Positions 1 through 11,600 of a stretch of DNA of 64,000 bases are shown here, one piece after another. A program made the position numbers and the translations under genes. The notes under the pieces are model-generated. The model saw nothing but the letters and a program-made list of their open reading frames with translations, was not told the DNA's origin and did not search any database. Positions within the stretch are counted from its first letter, which is position 1. Each line of letters begins with the position of its first letter. Source of the stretch: Trametopsis cervina (lineage: Eukaryota; Basidiomycota; Agaricomycetes; Polyporales; Irpicaceae); the NCBI GenBank assembly GCA_022385755.1, contig MU278348.1, forward strand, positions 4,708-68,707, written 5' to 3'.

Positions 1-243
1 GATGAATAAGAATAGCAGTAAGATAAAAGAAAATAATGACAGACAGTCGTACCTTGAGACAGACAGATCTCTGTTCCCAAACTGTCATATTACTCGTTCA
101 CTATTGACCACACCGTCTACGTGTCATCTTTGGTATGTTTCACTATTTTATTGGTCTCACCAAATGGATCTATCGCATGCTCATTCTACACTGTCAGTCT
201 TACAGGAATTACTACACAATGTCCGTCGTTCAGCGTGCTCAAA

Positions 244-759
244 ATGTCTATGCAACAGCAGGTACTTACGTATATCCCATAATTCACGCTACTGATCTTT
301 AAACATACAGCAGCTTCAACGCATGCTCAAGGACATAGACGAAAGCAAATACATCTTGAAGAAAATCGAGTGGAGAGAGCGAGAGTGTCGGGAAGCATTG
401 ACTCGCTGGAAGGAGAAGCGGATAATGTTGCAGCAGCGGGAAGAACTGTGGATGTGGAGGGCCGAGGCAGTGTGGTGGGGTAGGCCAGTGGGCAAGGATG
501 TTACAGGCTTGACCGAAGAGCAGTTCAAGCTCATACAGGTGCGTGAAGAATATTCGCGACGATTTACAGACCACTCACATGCTATATACGCTTGACAAAA
601 CCACAGCCCAGAATTATCGCCCTGAACCATATCATTCAGAGCTGGGAGGTGCGGCATGCTCAACAACTCGAATGCCTAGCATTTGAAAGGAAATATCTGC
701 AGGAGCTGGAAGACCGATGTGAATATCTGTGGGAGCGATACATTTCACTGACCGTATAA
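244..759 (+). CDS. Hypothetical short coiled-coil-like protein, uncertain model
   Basis: I do not recognise this protein. The reading runs from ATG 244 through a GT-AG intron (about 272-320) into a charged exon (KKIEWRERECREALTRWKEK). A second phase-0 intron at about 538-600 leads to a last exon (SWEVRHAQQLECLAFERK...) ending in TAA at 757-759. Both exons are rich in Glu, Arg, Lys, Gln and Trp and would form amphipathic helices. The two introns join open frames, which is why I keep the model. The same frame is open upstream of ATG 244, so the true start may lie further left or outside the window. It could also be a pseudogene remnant. Confidence 0.35.
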
Positions 760-982
760 CGAGTATTTTGTATCTCATCTGTTGGGCTTTTGGGTCACTT
801 AATGCATACTTCCTGAGTCTATTAACCACCCCCACCGCATTGAATTTGACCCGCAAGTCTTGCTGAAATAACTGCAGGTCAACATACCTGCTCCTCCTCC
901 CCCGGCGCTTAACGCGCGCTTAAGCACTCAAACTTACCAAGGTCGTATCTCCTAAACCACACCGCCAAATCCTTAGCAAATG

Positions 983-1083
983 GGGCATTAGTAGGTCCAT
1001 ATGGATATCTACCTTGGTGCCAAGTTTCGTCCAAAATGCCCAGTCCAATTTTATTGACGGGGTAGCTAATTTCTTAGTAGAAT
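983..1083. repeat. 101-bp direct repeat, left copy
   Basis: This 101-bp segment recurs in the same orientation at 1757-1857 with a single difference (ATATGGATAT here, ATATGTATAT there). It contains the 12-bp palindrome CTTGGTGCCAAG. It lies directly before the TATCGGGC hairpin array. It does not begin TG or end CA, so it is not a canonical LTR. Confidence 0.9.
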
Positions 1084-1756
1084 GTGCCCGATAGGATGGA
1101 TACACTCTATCGGGCAGTTCTTTAGACACAAAACGTGCCCGATAGAATCCGCTCGTTGTATCGGGCACTTGACCGACCATGTAAGGTGCCCGATAGAACA
1201 AGTACACTCTATTGGGCATTTCTCTAAATATACCAGATGCCCGATAGAGTGTGCTCGTTCTATCGGGCACCTTACATGGCTGGTCAAGTGCCCGATACAA
1301 CTCGTTCACTCTATCGGGCATCTTCACTAAGTTGCTACTCGTATGTTTTTGCTATGCTACTCGTTGTTGTTCATTCTTACTTACATCTGCCCAATGGATG
1401 TTGTTCTCTCTATCGGGTGTTTTCCTTCATGGTACTAATACAACTTCACTTTGCGCTTCGCTTTGCCTTTCGTTCACGTTTGCTTCATATTCCCCGATAC
1501 CATACCATCCATCTATCGGGAATATACATCGATCATCGTAATATACAACATATCTTACCCTCTCTACCATTTCCCCCAATATGCTTTCCGTTTACTATCG
1601 GGGTAACCTCTACATCTCAAGTGCCCGATAGCGTGTAGTCGTCCTATCGGGCATTTCTCTTTGGCCTTTAATTGATTATTTTCTTTCATCGAAATGCCCT
1701 GGGGCCTACCATAGGGTAACTGTACCCTAGCTTCTTTACTTTTATTGCTAATAATA
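1084..1756. repeat. Array of TGCCCGATA...TATCGGGCA hairpins
   Basis: Short inverted repeats with stems related to TGCCCGATAG / CTATCGGGCA and loops of about 11-14 nt occur at about 1085-1116, 1136-1168, 1187-1219, 1239-1270 and 1289-1321. Degenerate or isolated copies follow at about 1490-1522 and 1621-1653, and half-sites near 1409-1418 and 1594-1602. No credible ORF crosses the region. Each unit could fold as DNA cruciform or RNA hairpin. I know of no described element with this motif; it may be the core of a non-autonomous mobile element bounded by the flanking 101-bp repeats. Confidence 0.8.
1136..1321. repeat. Nested long palindrome inside the hairpin array
   Basis: The hairpins form a higher-order inverted repeat. 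The left arm (about 1136-1220) is nearly the reverse complement of the right arm (about 1235-1321), with a centre around CTCTAAATATACCA. The unique linkers between hairpins also pair: CTTGACCGACCATGTAAGG at left against CCTTACATGGCTGGTCAAG at right, with one mismatch. The whole piece could therefore fold either as one long stem or as several small hairpins. Confidence 0.8.
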
Positions 1757-1857
1757 GGGCATTAGTAGGTCCATATGTATATCTACCTTGGTGCCAAGTT
1801 TCGTCCAAAATGCCCAGTCCAATTTTATTGACGGGGTAGCTAATTTCTTAGTAGAAT
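1757..1857. repeat. 101-bp direct repeat, right copy
   Basis: Second copy of the repeat at 983-1083, one mismatch apart. It ends only 17 bp from the stop codon of the minus-strand dehydrogenase gene, so it probably lies in that gene's 3' UTR or terminator region. I found no convincing target-site duplication outside the two repeats. Confidence 0.9.
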
Positions 1858-1874
1858 ACCATGCCTAGTGTGTG

Positions 1875-2938
1875 CTATGCAGCAATATCCTCTGGTTTGT
1901 TCAACAACCGTCCCTCCATGCCGCCCTCGACCATGACTACCTGGCCAGTAACGTGTCCTGATACTGCAGACGAGGACAGTAGGACAACCTGTGTGGCGAC
2001 ATCCATGGGCTCCGCCACCTTCTTCAGAGGGGTCCTACACAACGAACATAGGAAGTCAATCAGGGGAGCACAGTTTTCATCGAACACAGGAAGAGAGACG
2101 TACGTTGCGAGCGCGCGATAGACAACCTCTGGGTCTTGTAACGCACTTTCGGCCATGGGAGTACGAACCCAACCTGGGGCGACACAGTTCACTCGGCCTT
2201 GGGGCGCAATCTTGACAATTTCATTCTTCAGTGTCAGCGTTAACCCGTACATCATTGCTATAATAGCAGAAGACCATGTCAGAAGTGTGAAGCTGCAAAG
2301 CAAAACAGAAAAGCATCACTCACCGCTCTTGCTTGCAGCATAATCAGCATGCCCTGCTTCGCCATACTTGCCTGCTGTACTGCCAATCAACACAACGCTC
2401 GCCTTACTTCTCACATTCGCCCCTGCACCCTCCAACCCTCTCAAATACTCCCTCACTACCAAAAATGCCGAAGTCAGATCCGTCTCAACTGTTCCTCGCC
2501 ACTGGTCCAGCTCCATCCGCACAAGCGGGACGTCTGCAGGAGGCCAGTAGCCATGGTTCACCACTAGCACCTGTACTGGCCCATATCCACGCGCTGCGGC
2601 GGAGAATACGTCAGCAACAGAGGCTTCTTGCGTGAGGTCGCCTTGTATCGCTTCAATCCGTGAGGGGCCGTAGGAGGTGAGAAGTGCTTCGAGATTGGAT
2701 GAACTTGTACGATAGTGCGCCGAGACACGTGCGCCTTGTTCTGATGTACTTGCAGGTTTAGTTGAAGGTGAGCTGCGACCGGACGAGTTGACTGACTGAG
2801 GAAGAGCCGGGCGGTCTCAAGACCAATGCCGCCGTTTGCACCTGTGCATTAGGTGGGGTGGGCTCGGTGCTTGCATTCAGTGGTAGGAAGTCCCTCACCG
2901 GTGACCATTACATGGACGTTGTCTAGTTGCAAATCCAT
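1875..2938 (-). CDS. Short-chain dehydrogenase/reductase (SDR)
   Basis: Classical SDR: an NAD(P)-dependent oxidoreductase of unknown substrate, probably cytosolic. From ATG 2938 the first exon reads MDLQLDNVHVMVTG. An intron splits the cofactor motif, which after splicing is TGANGGIG (TGxxxGxG). A second short intron gives ...ARLFLKQGARVSAHYR. The chain continues with VLVVNHG (the NNAG-like position), VVLIGSTAGKYG carrying the catalytic Ser, and the active site YAASK (Tyr-x-x-x-Lys). Another intron follows, then VNCVAPGWVRTPM and GQVVMVEGG. This is the full motif set of a family of about 250-300 residues. NHG in place of NAG is a mild deviation. 3-oxoacyl-ACP-reductase-like activity is possible, but substrate cannot be read. 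Confidence 0.85.
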
Positions 2939-3729
2939 AACTGGCAAGCCAGGTGAGTGCGCAGATGAACAGTGACGGAGAAAGATGATAGCAATCTCTA
3001 TTACCTACAAGCGCCTGAACCCACCGTCGCGCTCTGAGCCGCGTTCATCCTCTTGCAACCCTCATTGACACATCGACGCCAAAAGGCATTCGAGCAATAA
3101 CCGACTCATCCGCAGTCATAGCAAACTCAAGGGACCGAGTGGCATGCAGAGAAGACGAACGAAAGGAGTCGAACGCACATGCCCATATGACCGGTCCAGA
3201 TGCGCAGGGCAAGGTCTTACAGGCAAATGATCGCATTGCGGTCACCTAGAAGGGCTTGTTGTGGCATACGACTGCACGGAATGGTTAGCAGTGCCTTGTT
3301 GCCAGCACTCGCCACAGGCGAGCATGCGCACATCTGCGCCCCCGAGAACATGTTATTGCACCGCAGACGAGGTCAGCGGACCTTATTTTGCAGTAGCTAT
3401 CGTCACGCTTAATCATCTCTTATAGCGGGTATCTTCGGAGGAGTACTTTACAACGTGGGTCTGTGTGCGGGCGCACTCGCCAGTGGCGAGTGCGCACACA
3501 GTTGGCCCTGCCTCTGACACCGTCGCAAATGCCGACGTCAGAGTTAACAACAATCTCGAGCCATTTGAGGGTGAGAAAGACCCTTCAAACTTGCCTGCAC
3601 TACCTGCACTACCGCGGCTTTTTGGAACGACCTCACGTCCTAGGCGGCGCGCGTGACACCGAAAATCAGTGGTGACGTTGTTAGACGTCAATCCTATACA
3701 ATGTAAATACATACAATAATCATCTCAGC
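2939..3729. other. Intergenic, no gene recognised
   Basis: This lies between the SDR start and the WDR48-like stop. Small ORFs here lack recognisable domains or codon coherence. It holds the GC-rich palindrome listed separately at 3461-3501 and a smaller one (CTCGCCACAGGCGAG) near 3308-3322. Confidence 0.6.
3461..3501. repeat. GC-rich inverted repeat (hairpin)
   Basis: CTGTGTGCG...CACTCGCCA is followed directly by the near-complement TGGCGAGTGCGCACACAG. The arms are about 19 bp with a 3-nt bulge at left and essentially no loop. It sits in the non-coding gap behind the 3' end of the WD40 gene and could be a terminator-like or cruciform structure. Confidence 0.7.
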
Positions 3730-6700
3730 TTATGCACTAGGCGTCTTCTGTCGATAGTACATGATTAGCTCTTCAGATGACCTCCACACATATTGTCGTA
3801 CTGCCGCCAACGTCATATTCAGCGGTAGAATAGCGCTGTCGCAAAGAATCTCGTATTTGTCCTCTGCCTTAGGATGCAACGGATGATGTTCCGGATCCGC
3901 GTTTGCAGAGCGAGACTGTGACTTCAGTGAACGCGCGTCGAGCGAGGATCTGGGCGTGCTGGCGGCCGTTGCAGGTCTAGAAGCAGTGATCTTCTCGAGC
4001 TTATCCTGAACCTGCACCAGAACTTCAGAAGTTGCATCCTGTCAACAGTAACAACCACGCACATGTTGAGTCAGCTTGCGGACACGAAGAAATCTGCTCG
4101 CGGTTAGCTTTGACTGGGTCCTGCAAGAGAAGCCTATCAGCATTGCTTGAGCGTATGCTTACCAGGCGAAAACGTACGTATTGAGAAGCTCAGGTAAGGA
4201 TTTTTCATTAGGGTTATCACTTCTCCACGGTAGCAGAACAAAACTGATCTTGACCGCGGGTGGGACAGGTATCTTGTTGATTAGTAGGTATTCAAGGAGC
4301 CATAGCGGCATAGCATCTTCCAATAGTCGTGCGTCATGGCCGGTACTGGAAACCTGGCCGCTATAGAGCGTCGACCACCCCGAAGTTGACTCTTCGGAGA
4401 TGAGTATGGATGTATGTGGAGGAAGGTTGATAGTAGGGGCTTCATTAGACATCGGCGGATTCAAGGGGCTCGAGAGCAACGTCTGTAGGGGTGTTTTAGA
4501 CGGCAGAGACGAGTCCTGCAATCATCAAGTTAGCACACGCTGTAAAGAAGAGATGAAAACCACTTACATTCGAGCCTATGCCGCTATCTAAACTGGGGGT
4601 AGTACCGACGGCTCCTGCTCCTTCCGAGGCTAGCCGCTTCGTTCCTTTCCCGAACGCTTTCAAGCGCCCCATCAGGCCACCACCAGGAGTAGTAGGCGTG
4701 GCAGGGGTTAGTCCGTTTGATGTTCCCCAGCTCGAGAAGTCGTCCGGCGACGGAGGCACAGCCGGTGTCGATGTAGAGACGGAGGGACGTCGCGTCCTCA
4801 GTGAGAAGTAATCGCCGGTACGGACTGTCCCTGTTTCGCTGGTGGTCGGGCGACGAGGCATAGGAGTGGCATCTGTACTTAAGGGCGATTGTGGGATGGG
4901 GGAGAGGGTCGATTCGCGACCAGAGACGGCCAGAGGAATCATAGGAGTAAGGAGCGGGGACGAACGTATAGACGATGGGCCCACGTTTGGGGCAACTGCA
5001 GGCACCATGTCGTTTGACGAGACCACCGTCGCGCTTTTAACGCCTTGCAAGGATCTTCTTGATGCGTCGGACAGCGACCGCGGACGCAAATCCGGAGATG
5101 TCGATATGTCCACATGTTGCGGCGCACCTCCTCTATGTATGCGATGACCGTGACCATCTGTGTTAGACGTTTCACGACTGCGTCTTGTGGCCGCACGGTG
5201 CTGGTCCCGGATGAAGTGTATGAATAAGTTACGTAGTACCCACTTCCCAACGTTGACTACCAGTTCGTAAGCTATTAAACGTAGGAAAGACGTATTCACC
5301 ACTCACTTCTCATTTCGTCGTTAAAATGACGATCTGGCCCAAAACCCGCTTCGTCCGCATAGATCTCCGCTTCAAAACAGCGGTCATTGATATGAACAGT
5401 CAGAAGCCCCGTCTTAGTGTCGATGGCTGCCCAGGATGCAACCGCCGCCTCGCCTTCTATCCTCTCCTTCACGGTCTCTATTGCTTCCCTGGGACTACGA
5501 TCTAATTCATGCTCATTGCTGCCCTCGCTTCTCGAGCTGCCGAGGCTCGCATCGGCAATGTCCTCACATGTGAATCGTCCTAAGCAGGAGCAGCGAGCTA
5601 GATCCCAAACAGCTACCTCGCCAGTAGTGTCGACCGTGAGCGCATGCACTCGATCATTCAGCATAGCGCAGCGCACCAGCCCTGGATTACCATGGATTAT
5701 TTCGTCGGGGACGCTGTTCAAAGGAACCGCGTCGGATGCCAGTTCTCGTTCCTCGAAGTCTGCCCGGGCTGTCTTGAGCGGGTGGATGGTCTCCTCAGCG
5801 TGCGAGCGGGGATGCATCGACTCCGAGGGTATGGGGCTCATGCTGCGTGGGATCATAGTTGTGGGAGACGGGTTGCCGGTGTTCTGAAATACAGACGACA
5901 GTGGTGACCGTACCAGACGAGGGACTGACATGACGGATGCTGCTGAGTATAACGTCGCAATCTCCGGATCCCGCCCGCGAGCAGCTCCAAACCCAGAGAA
6001 CCCGTCGTTCGGTGACGTAAGCTTGACCAAGCTATCGAACGGTATGCCGTACCATGTGTCTTCGCCCTCGCGATCCACATCGCCCACGTTTTCCATGTCA
6101 GAGTTTCGACGGATATTGTCGTAGTGAGATGGACTGGGTGACGACGAGTGTCTCTCTGGGGTCAATCCCGACGTGGGAGACCGCCTGGATACAGATGACG
6201 ACTCAAGGAAAGACGAACCGGAGATGTCTTGTTCAGAGGCTGTGGTTCGTGAGGATCGGCTTCCCGGGACATGCCAACGCTTGATGCTCGAACTACCCGT
6301 TGCTGTCCAAAGAAGCTTGTCGTCCATGACGGCTATTTTGTTCACTCCGTCAGCTGAGGAACGGTTGTCAGAATCTTGTACAAGGACTACGCATTCGCCT
6401 TCCGACACATCGGTGCAGCCCTCGACGTCGACCTTGCAGACTATACCCGACCGATCGCCGGAGTAGAATATTTCCAAAGAGGGATGCGAGGAAGCAAGTG
6501 ACCAGACGGAGTCGGTATGGTGTGTGAATGTATGAAGACACTTCTGTGTGGCGAGAGACCATAGTTTGACGGAGGCTGCAAGACGTCAGTATGCGCCGAG
6601 AAACGCCACGCAGAACGTACCATCCGCAGAGCCAGTCAAGAGCTGGAAGTATTATAAGCAGGCCATTCCGTGACAACATGAACGATTACGTACGTATTTC

Positions 6701-7911
6701 GCGTCTTCGGAAATGCATATAGCCCGTATGTTGTCGGTATGTCCCATGAGTTTGCCTATGCGCTTCCCCGACCTGGGGTCCCACATCCTCACCACGCGCT
6801 CCGGAGACCCAGACGCGATAAGCGTGCCGTATGGGTCCGCAGTGAGAGCGTAGACAGACGACTTAGCACCGGATGATTCGGGCGAGTGTAGAGTCACAAG
6901 AGGATCTTGGTTCTCGCGCTGCAGGTCCCAAAGCTTGATTGTCCGGTCAAACGAGCCGGAAGCAACCCACTGGGGGTCTCGACTGCACACATTGCTCATG
7001 AGCGGTCCGAAAAGATCGATACAGGATAAAACAACTGACGAACGCGCGAGACAGCGAGCGTAATCGCCATGTGTGCCGACTGTGGTTGGCTCTGTTGGTT
7101 CTGTCGTGTGAGGCGACCATGCCTTGATTGTACCGTCGGACGATGCAGACACGACTGTTACATATTAGCGTTGAGTCTTGAGGGTCGAGAGCTGAACCTC
7201 ACGAGTCTGGTTGTAGTTGCAAAGGAGAACGTCGTTCACCCAATCCGTGTGCGCCTGCACGCTTTGGCGAAACTGGGACATCTGGCCAGGAAATGTCAAG
7301 AACGACTAATGACCGCATCATAGAACACACACCTTTCCAGGTTGCAATAAGCCTGCATCTACCTCCCACTGGTCTTCGTAAGGGATTTCGTTTATGTTAG
7401 TTGGCTGTCGTCTCCGCCCTCGGACTCCGTTTCCCTGTACGTCGCCTAAGATGTCCCCGTCGCTCCGGTATTCGTCATCCTCACCGTCTTCCTCGATAAT
7501 ATCCTCCGCCCAACCAGTCATAATTTCCCATCTCCCCACCGGTCGTCGCAATGGTTGGTTATCGGACAGCCCATAACGCCTGCTTCGTCGCTTGAGGGCT
7601 ATTCCGAGATCCCAGGATAGCACAAGCCCATCGCGTCCGCCAGTGTATAGGATACCTTCGGGGTTATCGCGCCCCAAGAGCTGAGTAGAGGTGTCCAGAG
7701 CGAGGCAAGAGACTCCAAGCCGGTGCCGAGGATGCTGAGCACATTGCGGCAATGCATATTCGACTTCGTGCGAGCCGTCGTGCTCGTATGGGACGAGCAA
7801 CGGCCCAGTTGCGCCTCTCCGTGACGTGCCGTGCGGTGGGAGCTTGAGCCTCTTCACGGGACCCGAGGGCGGGGGGATTATGTAGCTGACTCTGCGTCGG
7901 GCGGGCGGCAT
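3730..7911 (-). CDS. WDR48/UAF1-type WD40 protein (Bun107-like), deubiquitinase activator
   Basis: WD40-repeat protein of the WDR48 (UAF1) family, which binds and activates ubiquitin-specific proteases of the USP1/USP12/USP46 group. Start ATG 7911 ([18 protein letters not shown]). The N-terminal propeller includes [11 protein letters not shown], then an acidic insert ([18 protein letters not shown]), [59 protein letters not shown] and [15 protein letters not shown]. After a Ser/Pro-rich insert come [13 protein letters not shown] and a long disordered linker. The C-terminal family domain is clear: [19 protein letters not shown], then [18 protein letters not shown] and ELIMYYR just before the stop, which matches the end of WDR48 proteins. 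About ten short introns. The gene is divergent from a USP12/46-like gene across a 0.7-kb gap, its expected partner. It is not CreC, which is the WDR20-type WD40. Confidence 0.88.
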
Positions 7912-8612
7912 GGCGGTGGTCGCATCAAGGAAGACAAGGCGGGGCTGCAGAGACGGGGTTGACTTGATGATAACCACGTGGGAAGTATGCTCAAATGATC
8001 GTACCTAGATCGAAGATTTCCCTGGGAATTGATACCGTACAAGGCGCCATTCTGACCCATCTCGACGAACTCCAGAACTGCAGTGGCAGAGGTACGCCTG
8101 TGAGCGACTTCATTAGCCTTCTGAACGTGCAGGTATGGAGTCAACCAACCCTTTTCTCCCCCAAGCGTTTCGGTAGACAGCTTAACATTCGTAATTCGAA
8201 TGAATACGGCCGAATGACCGCGAGATCTGAATAGCTGCTTCCTCAGCAATATATTGGACACTGCTTCTCGGACGAACCTTAGAAGAACGAATATATACGG
8301 TCAATCGTGTACGATAGGTACCACTGTAATTGAGCATTAAGGAGAACAGTTCCGAAGCATTCGCTTGCAGTTGTTCAGTGCAGCGGATAGCGGGATCAGC
8401 GATCCGGTTACCGCTGATCCGGCTAGGGCGCACAGAGCGTCTGTTATGCGGTAAGCTTGCGAGGTTGTTCCTCAGCAGCGACCTACCACTCCTGCCTCTG
8501 ATACCTCTCCTCCTCATTCCTTTGCACACCGTCTAACGGCTCGGAAGGCCACTGGACACTCGCCTGAGTCTGAGCCGCTGCTCTTGGCCCGCTCTTTCTC
8601 CCAGCTCAAATC
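7912..8612. promoter_or_regulatory. Shared divergent promoter region of WDR48-like and USP-like genes
   Basis: This is the only DNA between the two divergent start codons (7911 on minus, 8613 on plus), so both promoters must lie here or overlap the transcripts. It contains an inverted repeat at 8391-8401 / 8412-8422 (CGGGATCAGCG and CGCTGATCCGG, one mismatch). I see no strong TATA box near either start. Co-regulation is inference from position only. Confidence 0.55.
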
Positions 8613-11600
8613 ATGAAGAAATGGACTCTCTTCAGCACAGTGCAGTCTCCAGCCGGTCCTGCTGCCTCTCCAGAACAAGAGGCTGTCCAGGCTATAACGG
8701 CGGCAGATGCGAAGATGTTTGGTTTTGAGAATGTCAGTTTTCTACATACTCCTTTCAACCATTCGTAACTCACTTTACTATCAGTTTGGCAACACATGGT
8801 GCGCCGTTTCTTCTCAACTATCTATTGGATAGACTCGCAATCGTTCGCGTCCGGACTCGTAGTCCTTGCACCGCCATGTATATCGATATAACCGCCATGT
8901 TTGTGCTTGGCAGATCTTTAGTCAGAGACTAAGGAGGGTGGAGGACATTTGTTACGGAGGACCGAGTTATGGTGATACATGCGTACGAACATCCTCGTTG
9001 GCGTCGTAATCCTACCGGCATTCCTACTCCGCCCTCTTCACAGCATCGTCCCTCTTCTTTCTGCGGGATGCGTCAGACGCACAGCTGAACGGTCACACAT
9101 GTTTCAGCACGCACGTCCACTCTAGCGTCGGCCGTTCTTCACTTTGTCTCCGTGTGGTATCAAAGCTTCCTTCTGACTGGATTCGGTTTGCAGCTATGCA
9201 AACTCTGTATTGCAAGCCCTCTATTTCTGTGGTCCGTTCAGGGACCTTCTCGTACAGTACCCGGACCCGTCCAATCCGGATATCCCACCCATACCGGTAC
9301 CTATCTCCGTACCCGCCCCTGCTCAAAACCACCAGCGTCCCAAGCCAGGGCGTCAACAGTCAATTTCTGACGTCCCATCGCTCTCCAATTGCTCGCCTAG
9401 CACGACTGTGACCCAGATTCCCAACGCACCACCTACGCTACTCTCCGCTCTACGGTCGCTATACGTACATATTTCCCGGAACCCTGCAGAGAAAGGCACC
9501 GTAGCACCACGAGCGTTCATCGAGAAGCTGAAAGAGTTGAACGAACTATTTCGCGGCACTATACATCAAGATGCTCATGAGTTCCTCAACTTCCTCCTGA
9601 ATCGCATCGTGGAGGAGATGGACGAAGATAGGAAACGATTCGTGTCGGAAGGGGCACATACACATTCTAATGGAAATGGTGCTGAATCCATAACATTGAC
9701 ACCTTCAGGCGAAGATCGTGCGTAGCTCTGTCATACTAGACCTGCATCATGTTTATCTTTCTCAAGTATCTGCGTCCGTAGGATCAATGGCACATACTGC
9801 CACTACCGGCACGCATTACCCCATCCCTGATTCCGTCAAGTCCACCCTGGTACATCGTCTCTTCGAAGGTACACTCACGAGCGAGACCCGCTGTCTCACG
9901 TGCGAAACAGTCTCTTCACGAGACGAGTCTTTTCTGGACCTGTCAATCGATATCGAGCAAAACTCAAGCGTAACAGCATGCTTACGTCAGTTTAGTGCCA
10001 GCGAGATGCTGTGTCAACGTAACAAGTTCTTCTGTGATTCATGTTGTGACCTTCAAGAGGCTGAGAAGAGGTGAGGTCTGCCTTTTATCCCTACATGTAT
10101 CATTGCTTCTAGATGCCTTAAAGTATGTTGTCTGAACATTAATTTCTGTAGAATGAAGATCAAGAAGCTGCCAAACATCCTCGCACTGCATTTGAAACGG
10201 TTCAAGTACCAAGAAGATGTTGGGAAGTACATCAAGCTAGCATACCGAGTAGCCTTTCCACTCGAGCTGCGACTCTTCAATACGACAGACGGTACGGCAA
10301 ACCCCGATCGCTTGTACGAGCTCTTTGCCATTGTCGTTCACATCGGAAAGTAAGCACAGCAATCCCTGCATTGTGTTCATGGGGTGCTGATCGTTTGTGC
10401 TCGTTGTAGCGGGCCCCATCACGGTCATTATGTTAGCATAGTGAAAGCCCGAAACACATGGTATCTATTCGACGACGACAAGATAGAGGCCATCAAGGAG
10501 GCCGAGATTCCCAAATATTTTGGGGACTCGAACTCGGGCCAGGCCTACGTCCTATATTACCAGGCTGCGGATCTCGACTTCTCCGCCCTTGGTCTCCGTT
10601 CCGCAGAGCCTGAACCGAGTACTACAGCTATTAGCAGTAACCTGGCTAGCAGTTCATCGCTCAGCGGATCAAGTGCATTGACACCAACGGCCGAAGCTGG
10701 AGAGTATGAGAGTGCCGCTGCAAATTCGCCGATTCCTGTACCTCTCCCACCGTCGATTCCCCCCGGACTCTCCACGGACAATGGTCAAGATGGGGATCCA
10801 GCAGCGTCCATTTCTTCTTCGCCAGCGCAGGCTCCCCCGGACCATCAACCTCATCGTCCGAGAAGTCAGACAGGCCTTAAACTCAGCCTGCCCCCTCGCG
10901 AGTTTACAGAACCTGGTCCTTCATCTCCCACCGCTCCTCCAACACCGTCGGCCTCTACTGCTCGCACGTTCTTCATCCGCCACACTCCTTCATTGCGTAT
11001 TCGACCCTCCACGAGTAGCGGAACTTCGGATCGAAAGAGTGTAGTCGATGTTCCACCAGTCCCACCCGTTCCCGGAAATGCAAACCACGTCGCAAAGCGA
11101 CCAGCCACAGCGGGGAATGCAGAAACACCTTCTTCCCCTGAAGTATTCTCAGCCCCACTATCGCCACCCTCTATATCTGCGAGTCCCAGTATCAGTACGA
11201 GTGGTTCTCATAGCAAAGAGAAAGAGAAGCCCGGCCCGTCGTACTGGTTCAAGCCGAAGACATTCCGGGCTGACAAATCTCCTGTGGCTGCCTTTGACGT
11301 CGGTACAGGCTACGTGGACGAGTTAGGCGGTGCCAAGGGATCGAAGCCCTCCAAGCGAGTAAGCCGTCGAGCATCCGATGCTGTGCTGGCTTCTCCTTTT
11401 GCGAGTTCACCGCCAGCGTTATTCTCGCCCATGCCTGCTTCGTTACGACCCCTAGCTGAACAAAAGCACTTGACTCCTGATTTGCCTATGTCACCGAAGC
11501 CGGAGAAACGGTCCTTAAGGCAGCCACAGCGACCTTCTACAGCTGGAGCCGTCTCGGAGCGGCCGATGTCTGAACTATCGCCTCTACCGCCGCTACCTCC

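Noticed and set aside
920..1330. ORFs with repeated CPIxxxxSIGH or YRA motifs as a repeat protein
   Set aside because: Both strands give similar repeats because the DNA is palindromic; the peptides are by-products of the hairpin array.
1084..1660. CRISPR-like array
   Set aside because: The repeated units are palindromic hairpins with unequal spacing, mirrored order and related loops, in a eukaryote without cas genes; not a CRISPR.
983..1857. Classical LTR retrotransposon
   Set aside because: The direct repeats lack TG...CA ends, no primer-binding site or polypurine tract is convincing, and no gag/pol coding sequence exists.
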